In this document: in pieces, positions 40,433 through 51,010 of the stretch
Position numbering within the stretch: the first letter of the stretch is position 1
Layout: every line of letters starts with the position of its first letter
NCBI GenBank assembly: GCA_036362985.1
Contig: JAYGXS010000008.1
Coordinates: 15,708,534 to 15,772,533 of the forward strand
From: Ligula intestinalis
Taxonomy: Eukaryota > Platyhelminthes > Cestoda > Diphyllobothriidea > Diphyllobothriidae
DNA: 64,000 nt
Direction of reading: 5' to 3'
Translations under genes and position numbers: made by a program
Notes under the pieces: generated by a model
Told to the model about the DNA's origin: nothing
Database searches by the model: none
What the model saw: only the letters and a program-made list of their open reading frames with translations

Positions 40433-40850
40433 GAAGTAGTAGTAGCATCAGTAGTAGAAGCAGCAGTTAAAGTAATAGTATAAGTAGTAGTTGCAGTAGT
40501 AGAAGCATTAGCAGGAGCACTGGTAATAATAGTAGCAGTAGTAGCATCAGTAATATTAGTAGTAGCATTAGAAGTAGCGGCAGTATAAAAAGCATATGTA
40601 GTAGGAGTAGTATTAGCATTAGTAGTAATAATAGTAGTAGTAAAAGTATTGGTAGCAATAGTAGTAGCATTAGTAGAAGCAGCAACACAGGTTTTATTAT
40701 TAGTTGTAACAGCAATAGTAGTTATATTAGTAGTAGCAATAGTAGTAATAATAATAATAGCAGAAACAGCAGCAGCAGTAGTAGGAACATGAACAGTAGC
40801 AGTATTAGTAGTGACAGTAGAAGTAGTACCAGCAGTAGCAGTAATGACAG
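40433..40850. repeat. Imperfect AGT/AGC trinucleotide array
   Basis: A 400-bp array of agt/agc/aat triplets. The poly-Leu open frame on its minus strand (40467-40715) is a by-product of the repeat. Confidence 0.85.
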
Positions 40851-41313
40851 ATTAGTGGCAGTACTGCAGATAGGCAGGTTAAGGAACAGCCATCAGAGGA
40901 TTTCGATTTACCGTCTCGAAGACGTGTAACCGCAGACCCATGAAATCTTGACTGGAGTACTTTAATAAGCTCTCAGGTAAAAAAGGCTGCACTATAGCTT
41001 TGCAGTTAAAATACACCTATAGAAGGTCGAATGCAGTTGGCGTTAGACGACCCTTGAGCAAAAAACCCGACTTCGACCAATAAGGAATTTAAAGTAACCA
41101 TTTTATCCCGGGTAACCCATATCGCAGACCTATGTTGTTCGTGGTGTCGCAAGCGACGCAGACCATCACTAGCACAAAATACGCAGTAGCATGTTGCACC
41201 GCAATTTGTTTTAAGTCTGGGGGTTTTTTTCCTCCCAGGCACGACCGGCGCAGACTCGTTGAATTAAGTAACATCTATATGCACTACACATGCTCTGACT
41301 GCTAATTTTTCAG

Positions 41314-41415
41314 GAGTACGGCATCCTGTTGATTGAGTATGAACTACGCACTGACCGCATGCGATTGGAACATACGGACAGAATGAACAGAACTGCTAAG
41401 GAAACGACAGCTCAG
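41314..41415 (+). CDS. Candidate exon of a plus-strand gene (gene B)
   Basis: The acceptor gctaatttttcAG is strong; the donor CAG|GTGATA is acceptable. The 34 codons read EYGILLIEYELRTDRMRLEH and TDRMNRTAKETTAQ in phase 0, a charged heptad-like stretch suggesting coiled coil. It is 98 nt from the next candidate exon and joins it in frame. No family is recognised and no other exons of the gene were found. Confidence 0.5.
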
Positions 41416-41513
41416 GTGATATGTATGTCAGACAGGCTGATGAAGAATCTTGCTGGACATGTCTAGTTTCCTGGTGGCGAGCATGCATATTCATTGTCAG
41501 GACATTTGGACAG

Positions 41514-41663
41514 GCAACTGTCAACAAAACTGGTTCACATCATGAAATGGAGCGAGAACACGTGGAAGAACATGACAGTTTGAGCGTCGAAATCAACGAT
41601 GCCCATCGTGTGCTCCAGAGTGTGCTGGTGCATGGACGGCAACTTACGCGTGGATTCATTTGA
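41514..41663 (+). CDS. Candidate terminal exon of gene B
   Basis: The acceptor is ttggacAG; the frame runs 49 codons to TGA at 41661-41663. It reads ATVNKTGSHHEMEREHVEEH, then DSLSVEINDAHRVLQSVLVH and GRQLTRGFI. The helical, hydrophobic-spaced pattern continues the coiled-coil character of the previous exon. Coiled-coil trafficking proteins such as SNAREs have this look, but that is only a resemblance. A processed or decayed gene is also possible. Confidence 0.45.
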   Translation, partial: ATVNKTGSHHEMEREHVEEHDSLSVEINDAHRVLQSVLVHGRQLTRGFI

Positions 41664-44139
41664 AATGATAGCAGACTTGCAGAGCATCAATCGCAGTCTC
41701 TCCTTCCTCACCACCCGCAATTGAAGTCAAATTAAGATCAAGAAAACCGGAGACTGGGTTGGGGGGAGGTGGTTGACGCAGTTGGAGCCAGCCACGCTGA
41801 CTCAAATCCCACAGAATTGGAGTGCCATAAAGGCGACAAGCGGCTGATGCCCTAGTCTGCCCCTAATGGACGTACGCACCGGCAACCGTGAAGCCGATTC
41901 ATTCAACAACACGAGCTAATAGAATCAAATAGAAGTACACGTATCCCGTTATGCAACCAGATCTCACAGCAAACACGACAGACTGGCATGTAGCGTAGAA
42001 TACAAAAACAAATGAGTGCATACTGGCACCACTATGATTCGGAGACATTGCAAGCAGATGGATCATCTTTTTTCTGTGGCGGTACTCCCGGTTAATCCGA
42101 CCAACCCCCAGTTGACCAAGCATAGAATGGGAATTTCTCGTCGTAAATACCTGGCGGCAGATGATTGATCGTTTAAAACATCAGGCAAGATATGCATCGG
42201 GTAGCGACTTTTTTCACGCAAACGCTGCCGCCGCTGTCAGTAGCCAGATTATGGCGGAATGACACCCCTAGGTAACCCGCCGCGCCAGTTGCCTGCGCAG
42301 TACATAGTTAAAGCATATGAGTCAGTGAGTAAGGAGACCCCTCCCCGCACCAGACAACGGACTGGCTCGGAGAGCAGTGGCTGGAGCCTGAGGATATGAA
42401 AGTGTTAACATCTGATTTAGTTGGTGTGTGTGTGGGTTGTTGATGCGAGTCAAAATCCAAGAACATGTACTCCGACACACAAACACACACACACGACAGT
42501 TCCCCGTCGATTTCGACGATGGACACCACGCGCTCCAACAAGCCGCAGCAAACGCTGAAGCAAGCCGCAACTGACACAAAGGCGAGCTGGGCAAGCAAAA
42601 CGAAAGCGACAGCAAGCAGGAGCATCGCAGAGAACTCGTGCGAGAGAAAACAGGAGTTTAGGCAGACTCGCACAGAATCTACCCACTCGCTCGCCACTCC
42701 CACCTCCATATCCGGTGTATTGACAAAGTCAATAAGACCGGGGGTGAGGGAGGAGGTAGATGGCTGGCGCGATAAACACTCAGCACGCGCACACTTGACA
42801 CAGCCATCTCGCTAGGTATGCTCCCGACTGCGCGGGAGCGCCATAAAGGCCACATTAAGAGGGAGCTATTGCAGCCTGACTCTCAGTCCTCCCTCTCCTC
42901 CCGTAGGCACACACAAATACACGCGTACAGAAGGAGCAGCTACGTGGGGGCCCGAGTTTTCCCGTCAGTTGGCAGACCCTCCAAGCCACGGCTTTTAGCG
43001 CACCGTGATAGATTCAGACGCATTCAGATTTATTATAGTGAGGGAAGAAACGCGCCGAGGTCGACCTCACTCTCTCCCCCATCGCATAGTGACCGCCTAG
43101 CTTTTCGGGCACCCGCGGTGGGGCCTGAAACCCAGTGGGAGCGCGAGCGCAGTCACCAACAGGGAATCAGAAGTGAGAGAAAGCGCCAGCGCCTTCCAGG
43201 CCGCAGGGACCGTGGTTGGCTGAAGACTGGCATTGCGTGTGCATACAGACCATTGGATCTCAGAAGGGTGAGAGCAGCCCTGCATGAAGCCTGGGCCAAC
43301 ACCCTCCTGAGGAGGGTAACCAGTCAGTCAATGACTGAAAGGCACTACCCATGCTCCGTTGACGGTCGGCGTCCGCGGGCGAGGCTGAAAGGAGAGCATT
43401 CTCCTTCCCGGATTTTATCAAAAAGTTGGTAGAGAACAGGCGATCATCGAGATTGGTGGCAATTTCAAAAGAGGATGTGTGCGTAAGACAATAATCCCAA
43501 TTAAATCTGGCATGAGGAAACTGAGAGGAAACTGAGAGAAAGGAGCTAATAGATAACTGGCAAAACGGAAAACCAATAAAAAAGAGTCAGTACTGACCCG
43601 CTGGTAGTATTCGTTCGTTGAGGTAGGGACGAGGGGGGCGCTATGGAGTTGCCCGGGATTCGGCCATTCTCCGAAGAGTGCGAATACTTGTTTTGTGCAG
43701 CCTGTGAGAGGAGAAGAAAAAACTATAGGATGGGAAAGCAGAAATCTGGAGTTGATTAAAGCATAAAAAGTTGAAAAAAAAGAAGTACGTCCCTTCCCCC
43801 TGCCCCCAACGCCTGACTTCTGCAAGTCAGATAATGCTTACTTGGAGGTAAAAAACGTGGTTTTAGGCCTCGCCTCACGAGCAACCGCGCTGCATTCGAC
43901 ATCGAATAGCGTCAAGATCGTCACCACCTACGTGACGCGTTCAATTAGCGCTGGAAAAACGACAAAACCTCACAGAATACGCAATTACATGGGTTAGCCA
44001 AACGCTTACTAATTGATCGTTAATATACATCAACATCGTCACATGCGCTAGCGGGGTCAACACCTGCAAACACTAGTTCTTTAGAAGATGCTTATAGAGG
44101 TTAAACTCGTCAATAAAAATGAACATGCGAGTCCCAGAA
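41664..44139. other. Region with GC-rich open frames but no supported gene
   Basis: The 42.3-43.4 kb part is GC-richer and has overlapping frames on both strands (42465-42815, 42818-43432, 42308-42709) without recognisable domains. One segment (42860-43020) matches the repeat at 27.2 kb. Confidence 0.45.
42860..43020 (+). repeat. Dispersed repeat U, copy 2
   Basis: gctattgcagcctgactctcag and cctccaagccacggcttttag with caccgtgata match the 27.2-kb copy in order and orientation. Confidence 0.5.
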
Positions 44140-44925
44140 AATATTTAAGAAGTAGATGTGATCGCTGGGACAAGAATTTTATTCGCCCGACTTTTCGAAG
44201 TCCGTCGCAGAACGATCATCAGAGACACTAACAGTAACATATAATTCATACATAGGGCGTTGCAGTATTTATAGGATACAATCAAAAGGCTACTCCATAC
44301 CTATGACATTATTGTCTCAAATGGATTCACAACGACTTTCAAAGTCAGCCGAATAAAATCCTTGTCCCAGCGGGCACATCTGCTTCTTCTAAATACATTT
44401 GACAATTAACGGCTGCCCCTTCATAAAAGACGGCTACCCGCTTGTGTGCTAATTGCTTGATGGCCGGCATGCAGGTCGTGAACTGCTGAACTTTCATCAT
44501 TCGTGCTGGACTTGGATATGCTGATTGCTCGGTCATCTGTCTCCCTGGCGCTGGTGTTAGACGAGGTGTTGGCCTGCACACTCCCCCAGTGGTGAAGTGC
44601 TTTCCCAAACCGAGCCTCAGCACCGAATATGGATTGGGCAGGTTATTGCACTTCTTCATAGAATGGGGACCCGTGAACCATAACTCGAGTAACTCGCTGC
44701 TCATACGATTCTCAACCCCGCGAAAACTTCAACCCTATTAAATTTTAATGTGTGGCCGGATCTCGTCGAATAAGCTGCGACGTGGGAGTGGGCATCATTT
44801 CTCCACACTGCTGCCACGTGTTCAGCAATTTGCGTCTCGAGAAGTCTTCCAGTTTCTCCGATGTAGCTGCTTTGTCCGCAACGGCACCAGATTCCATTGA
44901 AAACTCCAGGCGTTTCTTGCCACGG
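44140..44925 (-). mobile_element. PLE-B copy B6: GIY-YIG region and terminal repeat
   Basis: Reading down the minus strand from 44925: NGIWCRCGQSSYIGETGRLL, IAEHVAAVWRNDAHSHVAAY and STRSGHTLKFNRVEVFAG, a well-kept GIY-YIG nuclease with its Cys pair. A frameshift follows, then the sequence encoding NPYSVLRLGLG. It ends with the terminal repeat carrying the hammerhead-like motif (44181-44229). A second partial motif lies at 44336-44370 in the other orientation. Confidence 0.8.
44181..44229 (-). ncRNA. Minimal hammerhead-like motif in PLE-B copy B6
   Basis: On the minus strand CTGATGA (44216-44222) is followed by stem II TCTG/CGGA around CGA, CGAAA, then AGTC and GGGCGAAT. Stem I pairs UGUCU with GGGCG including wobbles. 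There is no loop in stem III, so it could only act as a dimer. Confidence 0.5.
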
Positions 44926-44939
44926 CAGTGATTACTCTC

Positions 44940-45095
44940 TATCGAGGATAGTAGGGAGCCAATAATGCATCTCCCTGTGCCTGAATTACCCGTTTCTGCT
45001 ATCGTGTCTGATGATGGATACGCGACGCATTTCGAAACGACAAGGAAGAAAATTCTTGTTCCGGTGATAACACCTGTATCCTCTTCTTGGGACTC
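44940..45095 (+). mobile_element. PLE-B terminal repeat (copy B7a)
   Basis: The leader CTCCCTGTGCCTGAATTACCC and CTGATGATGG, TTTCGAAAC match the other PLE-B terminal repeats; bases after GAAAC have diverged (GACAAGG), breaking stem I. Confidence 0.6.
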
Positions 45096-45579
45096 ACATT
45101 TTCGCTCTTATTATACCCATGATTTTTGCGCACATGCGCAAGCGATAAATCCGGAAAAAAAGAGAGCGGTAGGGCGCGGAAAAGGTGTGAGTGTGGAGGG
45201 TGAAAGAGCTTTTGCATGAGGTAACGGGAGGGAGTGCAAGTATATTAATTTGTATGCACGCGCGCTCTTCTTTGGGGAGTGAGAGGGAACAGTTTAAACG
45301 CATGTATGACGCAAAACACCCCCTTCCTTGAGGGCAAGAGTGCCTTCGACCGCTGCCCCCTCAGCCACCTGTCCAAAATCCAGGTCATGAATTCTGAGAG
45401 GGGGCTGGTAGTTGCGAACTTCTTCTGTCTGCCTTCTCGGCGGACCAAAATGCAATGCGGCCTGACCGACTTCGAATAGAGGGAAGGCGTGTCGAAATTT
45501 CAAGTCCACCACTGCTGCTGCTCCATTGGGCAATCGTTCAGTTTCACAGGTAAACCTAAGGTAACCTACGGTTGTATCA
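45096..45579. other. Spacer with open frames on both strands
   Basis: Overlapping frames at 45279-45479 (plus) and 45294-45533 (minus) cannot both be coding and neither shows a domain. Confidence 0.4.
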
Positions 45580-45626
45580 TAGAAATACTGTAACTTCCTG
45601 ACGTATGAATTAACCGTTTTTACTAT

Positions 45627-45676
45627 TGCCTCTCTGATACTGAATCCGCGAAGGAATACGGAGCATCAGGCGAATA
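45627..45676 (+). ncRNA. Hammerhead-like motif, 5' terminal repeat of PLE-B B7
   Basis: GCCTCT, CTGATAC, TCC/GGA stem II, ATC and AGGCGAAT follow the motif order, but the GAAAC box reads GGAGC, so it is degenerate. Confidence 0.4.
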
Positions 45677-45749
45677 AAGTTCCAGCGATTGTATCTCCTT
45701 CTTCTCAATTACCTCTTAAGTACTCGCATTTAGCCTGCATTAGCGAATA

Positions 45750-46480
45750 ATGCATTTGCGGTGTAGTGCGTGGAACTGCCCACCCAAAGGAACTGAGTTT
45801 CTGGTCTTGAATCACCAATCACCAATCTGGGCGCGGCATGTGGATGATACCGTCATCGTCATCGAACAGGATCCGGTACTCGCGTTCAAGGAACGTCTCA
45901 AATGCGTCTTTTTAGACATGCAATTTACGATTGAGGCGGCAGAAAACAAATTGCTTGCCTTCTTTTATGTCGTCGTCCGCCGCAAAGATTGTTATGACCT
46001 AAAGACCACAATGTTCAAGAAAACGACACAAACACAATTTGAATACTGAAATTCAACAGCAACCACTCAATCAGTTATAAATACAGTTTCGAAAGGACGA
46101 TTTATCTGCATGCTGAGAAGCACTGTAGTGAACCGGAAGAACAATTCGCCGGACTGCAATATCTTCGAAAGGTTTTCAGAGAAAATGGCTACCCGCACAA
46201 CTTCGTCGACCGGCGCATGCGCGAACGCGACGGCAAATTTTGCCGAGCGATCGCGCACTTCAAATACGTCTCACAGGCCGTCGGCCGCCTTCTCGCGCCA
46301 CTTGGAGTTGTAGCCACACATAGGCCGGAGGCAACCACAAGACGCAGAAAATTAAACCAAAAGACCCACTACCACCGCAAGAAACATCTGGAGTTATCTA
46401 TGGATATGGTGCAGTTGCGGACAAAGCAACTACATCGAAGAAACAGGAAGACTTCTCAACATGCAAATTGCTGAACACGC
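45750..46480 (+). pseudogene. RT (C-terminal palm), linker and GIY-YIG remnant of PLE-B
   Basis: The frame 45750-46049 includes WARHVDDTVIVIEQDP, the PLE catalytic box with VDD, and FLDMQFTIEAAENKLLAFF. A frameshift leads to SYKYSFERTIYLHAEKHCSE and LQYLRKVFRENGYPHNFVDR (from 46072), the thumb and linker blocks. The next frame ends at 46474 within the region coding for the nuclease, whose GIY-YIG motif is destroyed by stops. The element copies RNA into DNA when intact; this one cannot. Confidence 0.82.
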
Positions 46481-46951
46481 GGTAGCAGTGCGGAGAAATG
46501 ATGCCAATTCCCATGTCCCGGCTTATTCGACGAGATCCGTCTACATATGCTAATTTAATGAGGTTAAAATTCTCGCGAGGGATGAGAATCGTATAAGTTG
46601 CAAGTTACTTGATTTATGGTTCACGGACCCCAGTCTATAAACATGGTCAACCAATCCATATTTAGTTTGGCCAAAGCGATACGCCGTTCGGGGAGCGCAC
46701 AGGTCAACGCGTCTTCTAACGCCAGCGCTGGGAGCCAGGTAATCGAGAAATCATCACGCCAGAGTCTAGCGCAGGGGATGCAATTTCAACAGGTCACGAC
46801 ACACGCACCGTCTATCAAGTAATGGGCTAACAACCAGGCAACTATCCTTCATAAAAGGGAGTCGTTAATTTTCATAGTTATGCGGTAGCATACAGACGAC
46901 GGTATCATATAAATGCTGCAACTCCATGTACATAAATTACCTATTTTTGCT

Positions 46952-47000
46952 ATTGCCTCTGATAATTAATCCGCGACGGAATACGGAACGTCGGGTGAAT
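46952..47000 (+). ncRNA. Hammerhead-like motif, 3' terminal repeat of PLE-B B7
   Basis: UUGCCU (46953-46958) pairs with GGGUGA (46993-46998) over six positions, replacing the UUGUCU/GGGCGA seen elsewhere. Stem II is TCCG/CGGA. The core is CTGATAA and the GAAAC box GGAAC, followed by GTC. Confidence 0.5.
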
Positions 47001-47045
47001 AAAGTTCTTGTTTCAGCGATCACATCTTTTCACTTAGAATTACCG

Positions 47046-48335
47046 CTAACTACTATTATTACTACTACTTACTGTGGATGAGCTACGTCATAAAGTGTTC
47101 ACCAAAAGTCTGAATGGTGTTTCCAATTAGAAAAGATTATAAAAGTAAAGTATGTAATTTTAATTACCATGCAGCATAATCCCGATATGTCAGGTCATGC
47201 CGTCTTTTGAACAGGCTTCTTCCCGGTCACATTCGAAAGCTACACGCTATAACAAAATGACAGTAGGCAGCATGCATTTTTTCACTGAGCTTCTATGCCC
47301 ATACAATTCAGGCACTCTCTTTTGTGGCCGACACCAGGTGACAATCGCATGTCGCTTTCACACCCTGATGACAGTTGTTAACTCGGTGCACTCTGCGTAC
47401 TCGACCCGTGATCAATACTCACAGCCTATCCTAACTTAATCCCCTTCAGTGCAATAACCTCTACATGCGGGAAATGTGAAAGCAATGAGTTTTAATCATA
47501 AGATATTTATAAACCCGGTTCAACTCTCTTATTTTCAGTATCAATGCAATTTTACAAGCTCGACGATTAATTGCCGAAAACATACGTTTGCCAAATAGAC
47601 TTTTCAAATTCAAATATATCTGCTCACAAAACAAGCAGAAAATGCGCTTTTTGTATTGTTTATCTTTTTGTAACATGCTATGCCTTTGTCCGAAATCCTT
47701 TTCGAAGAAGGATTATTTCTGGGTTTTAACAGTTTTTAAGTATGAGATTTTTAAAGGCTTTGAATATGCACTCATTAAGCATCTTATTTGTCTATTGATA
47801 AATGCTGTTTGTAAAGTATGCATTCACGGTACAGTGTTATCAGCCCCATGATACCTATTTATAATAGCACACACAAATGTAAACTTTTGCTATCAGGGAA
47901 AAAATGCAGCCTGTAGTTTGGAAACCCTGTATGCAGATTTAACAGCAGATACGGTTCAAAATGACTTAGGTATTAGGGAGGACTTCTTTAACCGAAAGAT
48001 GCATTTTTTTTCGAGTATTAAGTAAACAGAAGACGTTATTTGTTACAAAATGAGTACAAGTAAGAGTCTTTTCGCGGATGCTTTCTGGGAAAAATACATT
48101 TGAATTTATAAGGGTATTGAAAATCGACGGTGGAAATGCGTACTACTGAAGGAGTAGATTTTTGGAGTGCCGTCTTTTTTGCTGTCAGCCGGAAATAAGC
48201 TAGACCGAAATTCGGCACCCTGGTTTCTCAAGTACCTTAAGATTAAGCTGTTAATATGCTTAAGTATGATGGTAGGATGCTCATAAATCTGGTTGAGGAA
48301 AATACACGTCTCGTTGTCTTGGAGTTTACAGCACA
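47046..48335. other. Region without a supported feature
   Basis: AT-rich; no gene or recurring repeat is seen. Confidence 0.5.
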
Positions 48336-48575
48336 ACGGGACGGGCATGTTCCCTAGTCAGATCAGTAGGCGCCCTACTGTCATCATATTCCCGATCGCA
48401 ATTGACAAAAACAACGGACCCGTAGCTTAATGGTAGTGTTACACTCCATAACGAAAGGGAAATGGGTTCGAATCTCGGGTGATGCACACTTGGGATTGGA
48501 TACGCTTGGCTGACAGCGACTAATAAACTAGAAATTGCCATTCCGGTCTCCCTTGTCGTTCTCGGTTCCACTCCG
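48336..48575 (+). repeat. tRNA-headed SINE-like repeat S8, near full unit
   Basis: The leader (cgggacgggcatgttcc...gatcgcaattgacaaaaacaac) matches the S1/S3 leader. The A-box TAGCTTAATGGTAGTG and B-box GGTTCGAATCTC are well kept. The tail has GCTTGG, CTGACAG, GAAA, TTGCCATT and CCGGTC, so the hammerhead core is mutated. Length is about 240 nt. Confidence 0.72.
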
Positions 48576-49169
48576 TCATACTTAAGTTTTTTTGAAATAT
48601 AAAACACGTTTCAGATATTTGGTTGACATCTTATAAAATAGAAAATCTACGGTACTGCTACGAAAACTACCAGAAATTATCACTGTTACTGCCACTATGA
48701 GTTAAATAGTGAATTTGTACGCGAGGTTAGTTTTGGTGCTTCGGGTGAACGTGGTCATCGCTTCCGGACAATGCCGGCTGAGTTTCTATCCAAATATAAA
48801 GTTTGGGTGGACATTTGGTAGATAACAGGAGCCCACAACCATAAACGGCCAAATGCGCCAGTTGTATGCCGGCCAATTGGCCGGACAGTAGTCCTTCTCG
48901 TCAGTACTTCCTTGGTTGTGTCGGGTTTTTCGCGCTGATAGAAAAAAGGTAGCTAATTTATGCACTTACTCATCTCCCAGGGTTCGGGCAGTCACTGCTT
49001 ATGCAGGAAGAGAGCGCCCTCATCCGACAAGAGTGTCTTATACGGAAGCTCTGCTCTTCAACCCTAACACATGGCTAGGACATGAGGTGTGCAGTCCTTT
49101 GGTTTACGGAATGACATTTCGACAAGACACGGCAAGAAGCAAAAAATAAGTAAAGAAGGTTCTTGGCTT

Positions 49170-49345
49170 GCAGGAATTATGGCCTTCTTCGTCTGAGCTT
49201 TCGAGCCCTCATCAGTCAGGGATAGAAACGGCAACAAACACAAGTAATAGTTATAGGGGGTAGGCGGCCAATTAAACACCGAGGATGCCAGTCCGGAGGT
49301 GACTGCGCAGGTCAGATCAATAAATCTATTAACGGAGTTATCATT
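49170..49345 (-). mobile_element. PLE-C 3' end (copy 5)
   Basis: The minus strand reads SNDNSVNRFIDLTCAVTSGL, the C-terminal block of the PLE-C protein, then CCCTGACTGATGAGGG and CTCGAAAGCTCAGACGAAG. An inverted partial copy of the last part lies at 49430-49500. Confidence 0.6.
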
Positions 49346-49509
49346 GGAGCCCTGCACAGTCACCTCCGGACGGGCGCCACTGGTGTTTGATTGTCCGCCT
49401 TCCCCATAAAACTGCTGCCTTTATTCGTTGCGGTTTTTATCCCTGACAATGAACACCAGTAACGGTTCGAAAACTCAGGCGAATTAAGCCTTAATTTCGG
49501 CGAGTGAAG

Positions 49510-50869
49510 ACCCTTGTTCTTTCCCTGCTGCTTTACATAGACACACACCTGAAATGCGAATATTTGCCTCGACATGGCTTAGCCATGCTCCATTCCACCC
49601 CCGAAGATACTACTTATGTTCTAACTCCTAACAATAGATGTCAGCTATGGCTCCTCCTGAACTGACAGTAATTGTTGATTTATGCTAGCGTGTTGCTGCA
49701 AATGTCGATTTCAGAAGCACGCATCACTGTACAGTCGGAGGATACAGTGGCAGTTTCATCTTAGAGAGCCCTCGAAAGCAAGACACATTGACGAACATTC
49801 CTAAAAGTACTATTGAAACGAATGAAAAGGGTGACTAAATTTATTCCGTAAAATATAGCAGATGGCCTATTTTTCAAAATTTCAACTGAAATTCTGAAGT
49901 GAGTTTTCGATTTGCAAAAAAAATATTACTTTAATAGGCGTGTAATACGGCTTATCATGCAGGCTAATCCCAGAGTAGTTCGGCCAGGTTAGGATGCCGA
50001 ATGTTGAACTAGCTTCTTTTGACTGCCTGCGAAAAACATATATTGTAAAAGATTGCAATTTACTTAGCACGCAATGGGCTCATTGATTGGCAATGCTCTT
50101 ATAAATTCGAATATATTTTATAGAAAATATGCACCGAAATATTCATTTTTGTATTTTTTGGTAGCCAATTACGTCTTTTTCGAAGCATATACTTGAAGAA
50201 AGGATAAATTTTGACATTAAAAACTTTCTAAATTGCCAAACAAGGTGAAAGCCTATGGGCTATTACACTTGCATTCAAAGTAACCAACAAGCACAAAGGA
50301 GACTAGAATGGCCCTTTCTGATTTATCAACAGTCATCGGTCATCCATACCCGATTTTAGGTTTCACAATCTCTGTTGGTTGAAAGTTCAATGTTTTTATT
50401 ACTAAAGCACGAGCTTGTTGCCCTGTCGATTGCGATCGAGTAGTCCGTTTCGGTTAGGAGATGTGTTCGTTTCGTCGTACCTTGAGGATCAATCCAGGCA
50501 TATCTTCATAATTGAAAGGGTGAACATTGATAATAAGTGAGTTCTCAAGACAAACAGGTACCCAGTGGGTGGCAGAAGGCAGGAACGTGGAAATCGCCTG
50601 CAGGGCCAAACTCGGCTGACTTTATTTGCCTCAGGGAGACCCATGGAACCGCTGTGCACTGCCTCAATTATTAGAAAATAACACCAATCAGCAACGAACG
50701 GTAATATACTTTTGTTTATTATACACTAGCCGCTGAGCGGCTGCTGGCGGAACTCGAGTTTGAATCCGGAGACAAGGTGGGACAAATGTGTTCCGCAACA
50801 CGACCGGTGAACGCTCCACTACCACTATTTTTAATATATCCGATCGGAACCGATAGGATAACGACTCCG
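49510..50869. other. Region without a supported feature
   Basis: No gene is seen. A decayed S-type tail (cctttctgatttatcaacagtcatc, minus orientation) lies at about 50310-50345. Confidence 0.4.
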
Positions 50870-51010
50870 TGACTCAAATGATAAGACGCTAGACTCCTAC
50901 CCAGCGTGTCGCAGGTTCGAGTCTTAGGTGTTGCAACACCCGGGGATAGGTATGTCTCGCCGTTGGCTGCCAATAAGCTAGACGTGGTCATTCAAGTCCC
51001 CCTTGTCTTT
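50870..51010 (+). repeat. tRNA-headed SINE-like repeat S9
   Basis: The A-box TGACTCAAATGATAAGACG and B-box AGGTTCGAGTCTT are present. The hammerhead part is eroded, but the tail TCCCCCTTGTCTTTGCCGG remains. Confidence 0.62.

Larger units (their letters stand above)
45580..47045 (+). mobile_element. Penelope-like element PLE-B copy B7 with repeats at both ends
   Basis: A terminal-repeat segment (about 45580-45740) is followed by PLE coding sequence (RT palm end, linker, GIY-YIG remnant, to about 46830) and a second copy of the terminal segment in direct orientation (46900-47045). Direct terminal pseudo-LTRs around a truncated coding region are the normal PLE layout. Both ends share ctgcaact/ctgtaact, the TTTTTACTATTGCC-like block and gcgaaTAAAGTT. 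Confidence 0.8.

Noticed and set aside
40467..40715. Leucine-rich open frame on the minus strand
   Set aside because: It is the translation of an AGT/AGC trinucleotide array; poly-Leu follows from the repeat alone.
41470..41490. Another PLE-A terminus at ggtggcgagcatgcatatt
   Set aside because: Only about 12 bases resemble the PLE-A end and nothing further matches.
42308..43432. Overlapping GC-rich open frames on both strands
   Set aside because: Frames on opposite strands compete, none shows a domain, and part of the interval is a dispersed repeat.
45279..45533. Opposing frames of 66 and 79 codons
   Set aside because: They overlap on opposite strands with no domain or splice support to choose between them.
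49180..49240. Hammerhead motif at CTGATGA in PLE-C
   Set aside because: CTGATGA and GAAA are present, but no stem I or proper cleavage triplet can be drawn in either type I or type III arrangement.
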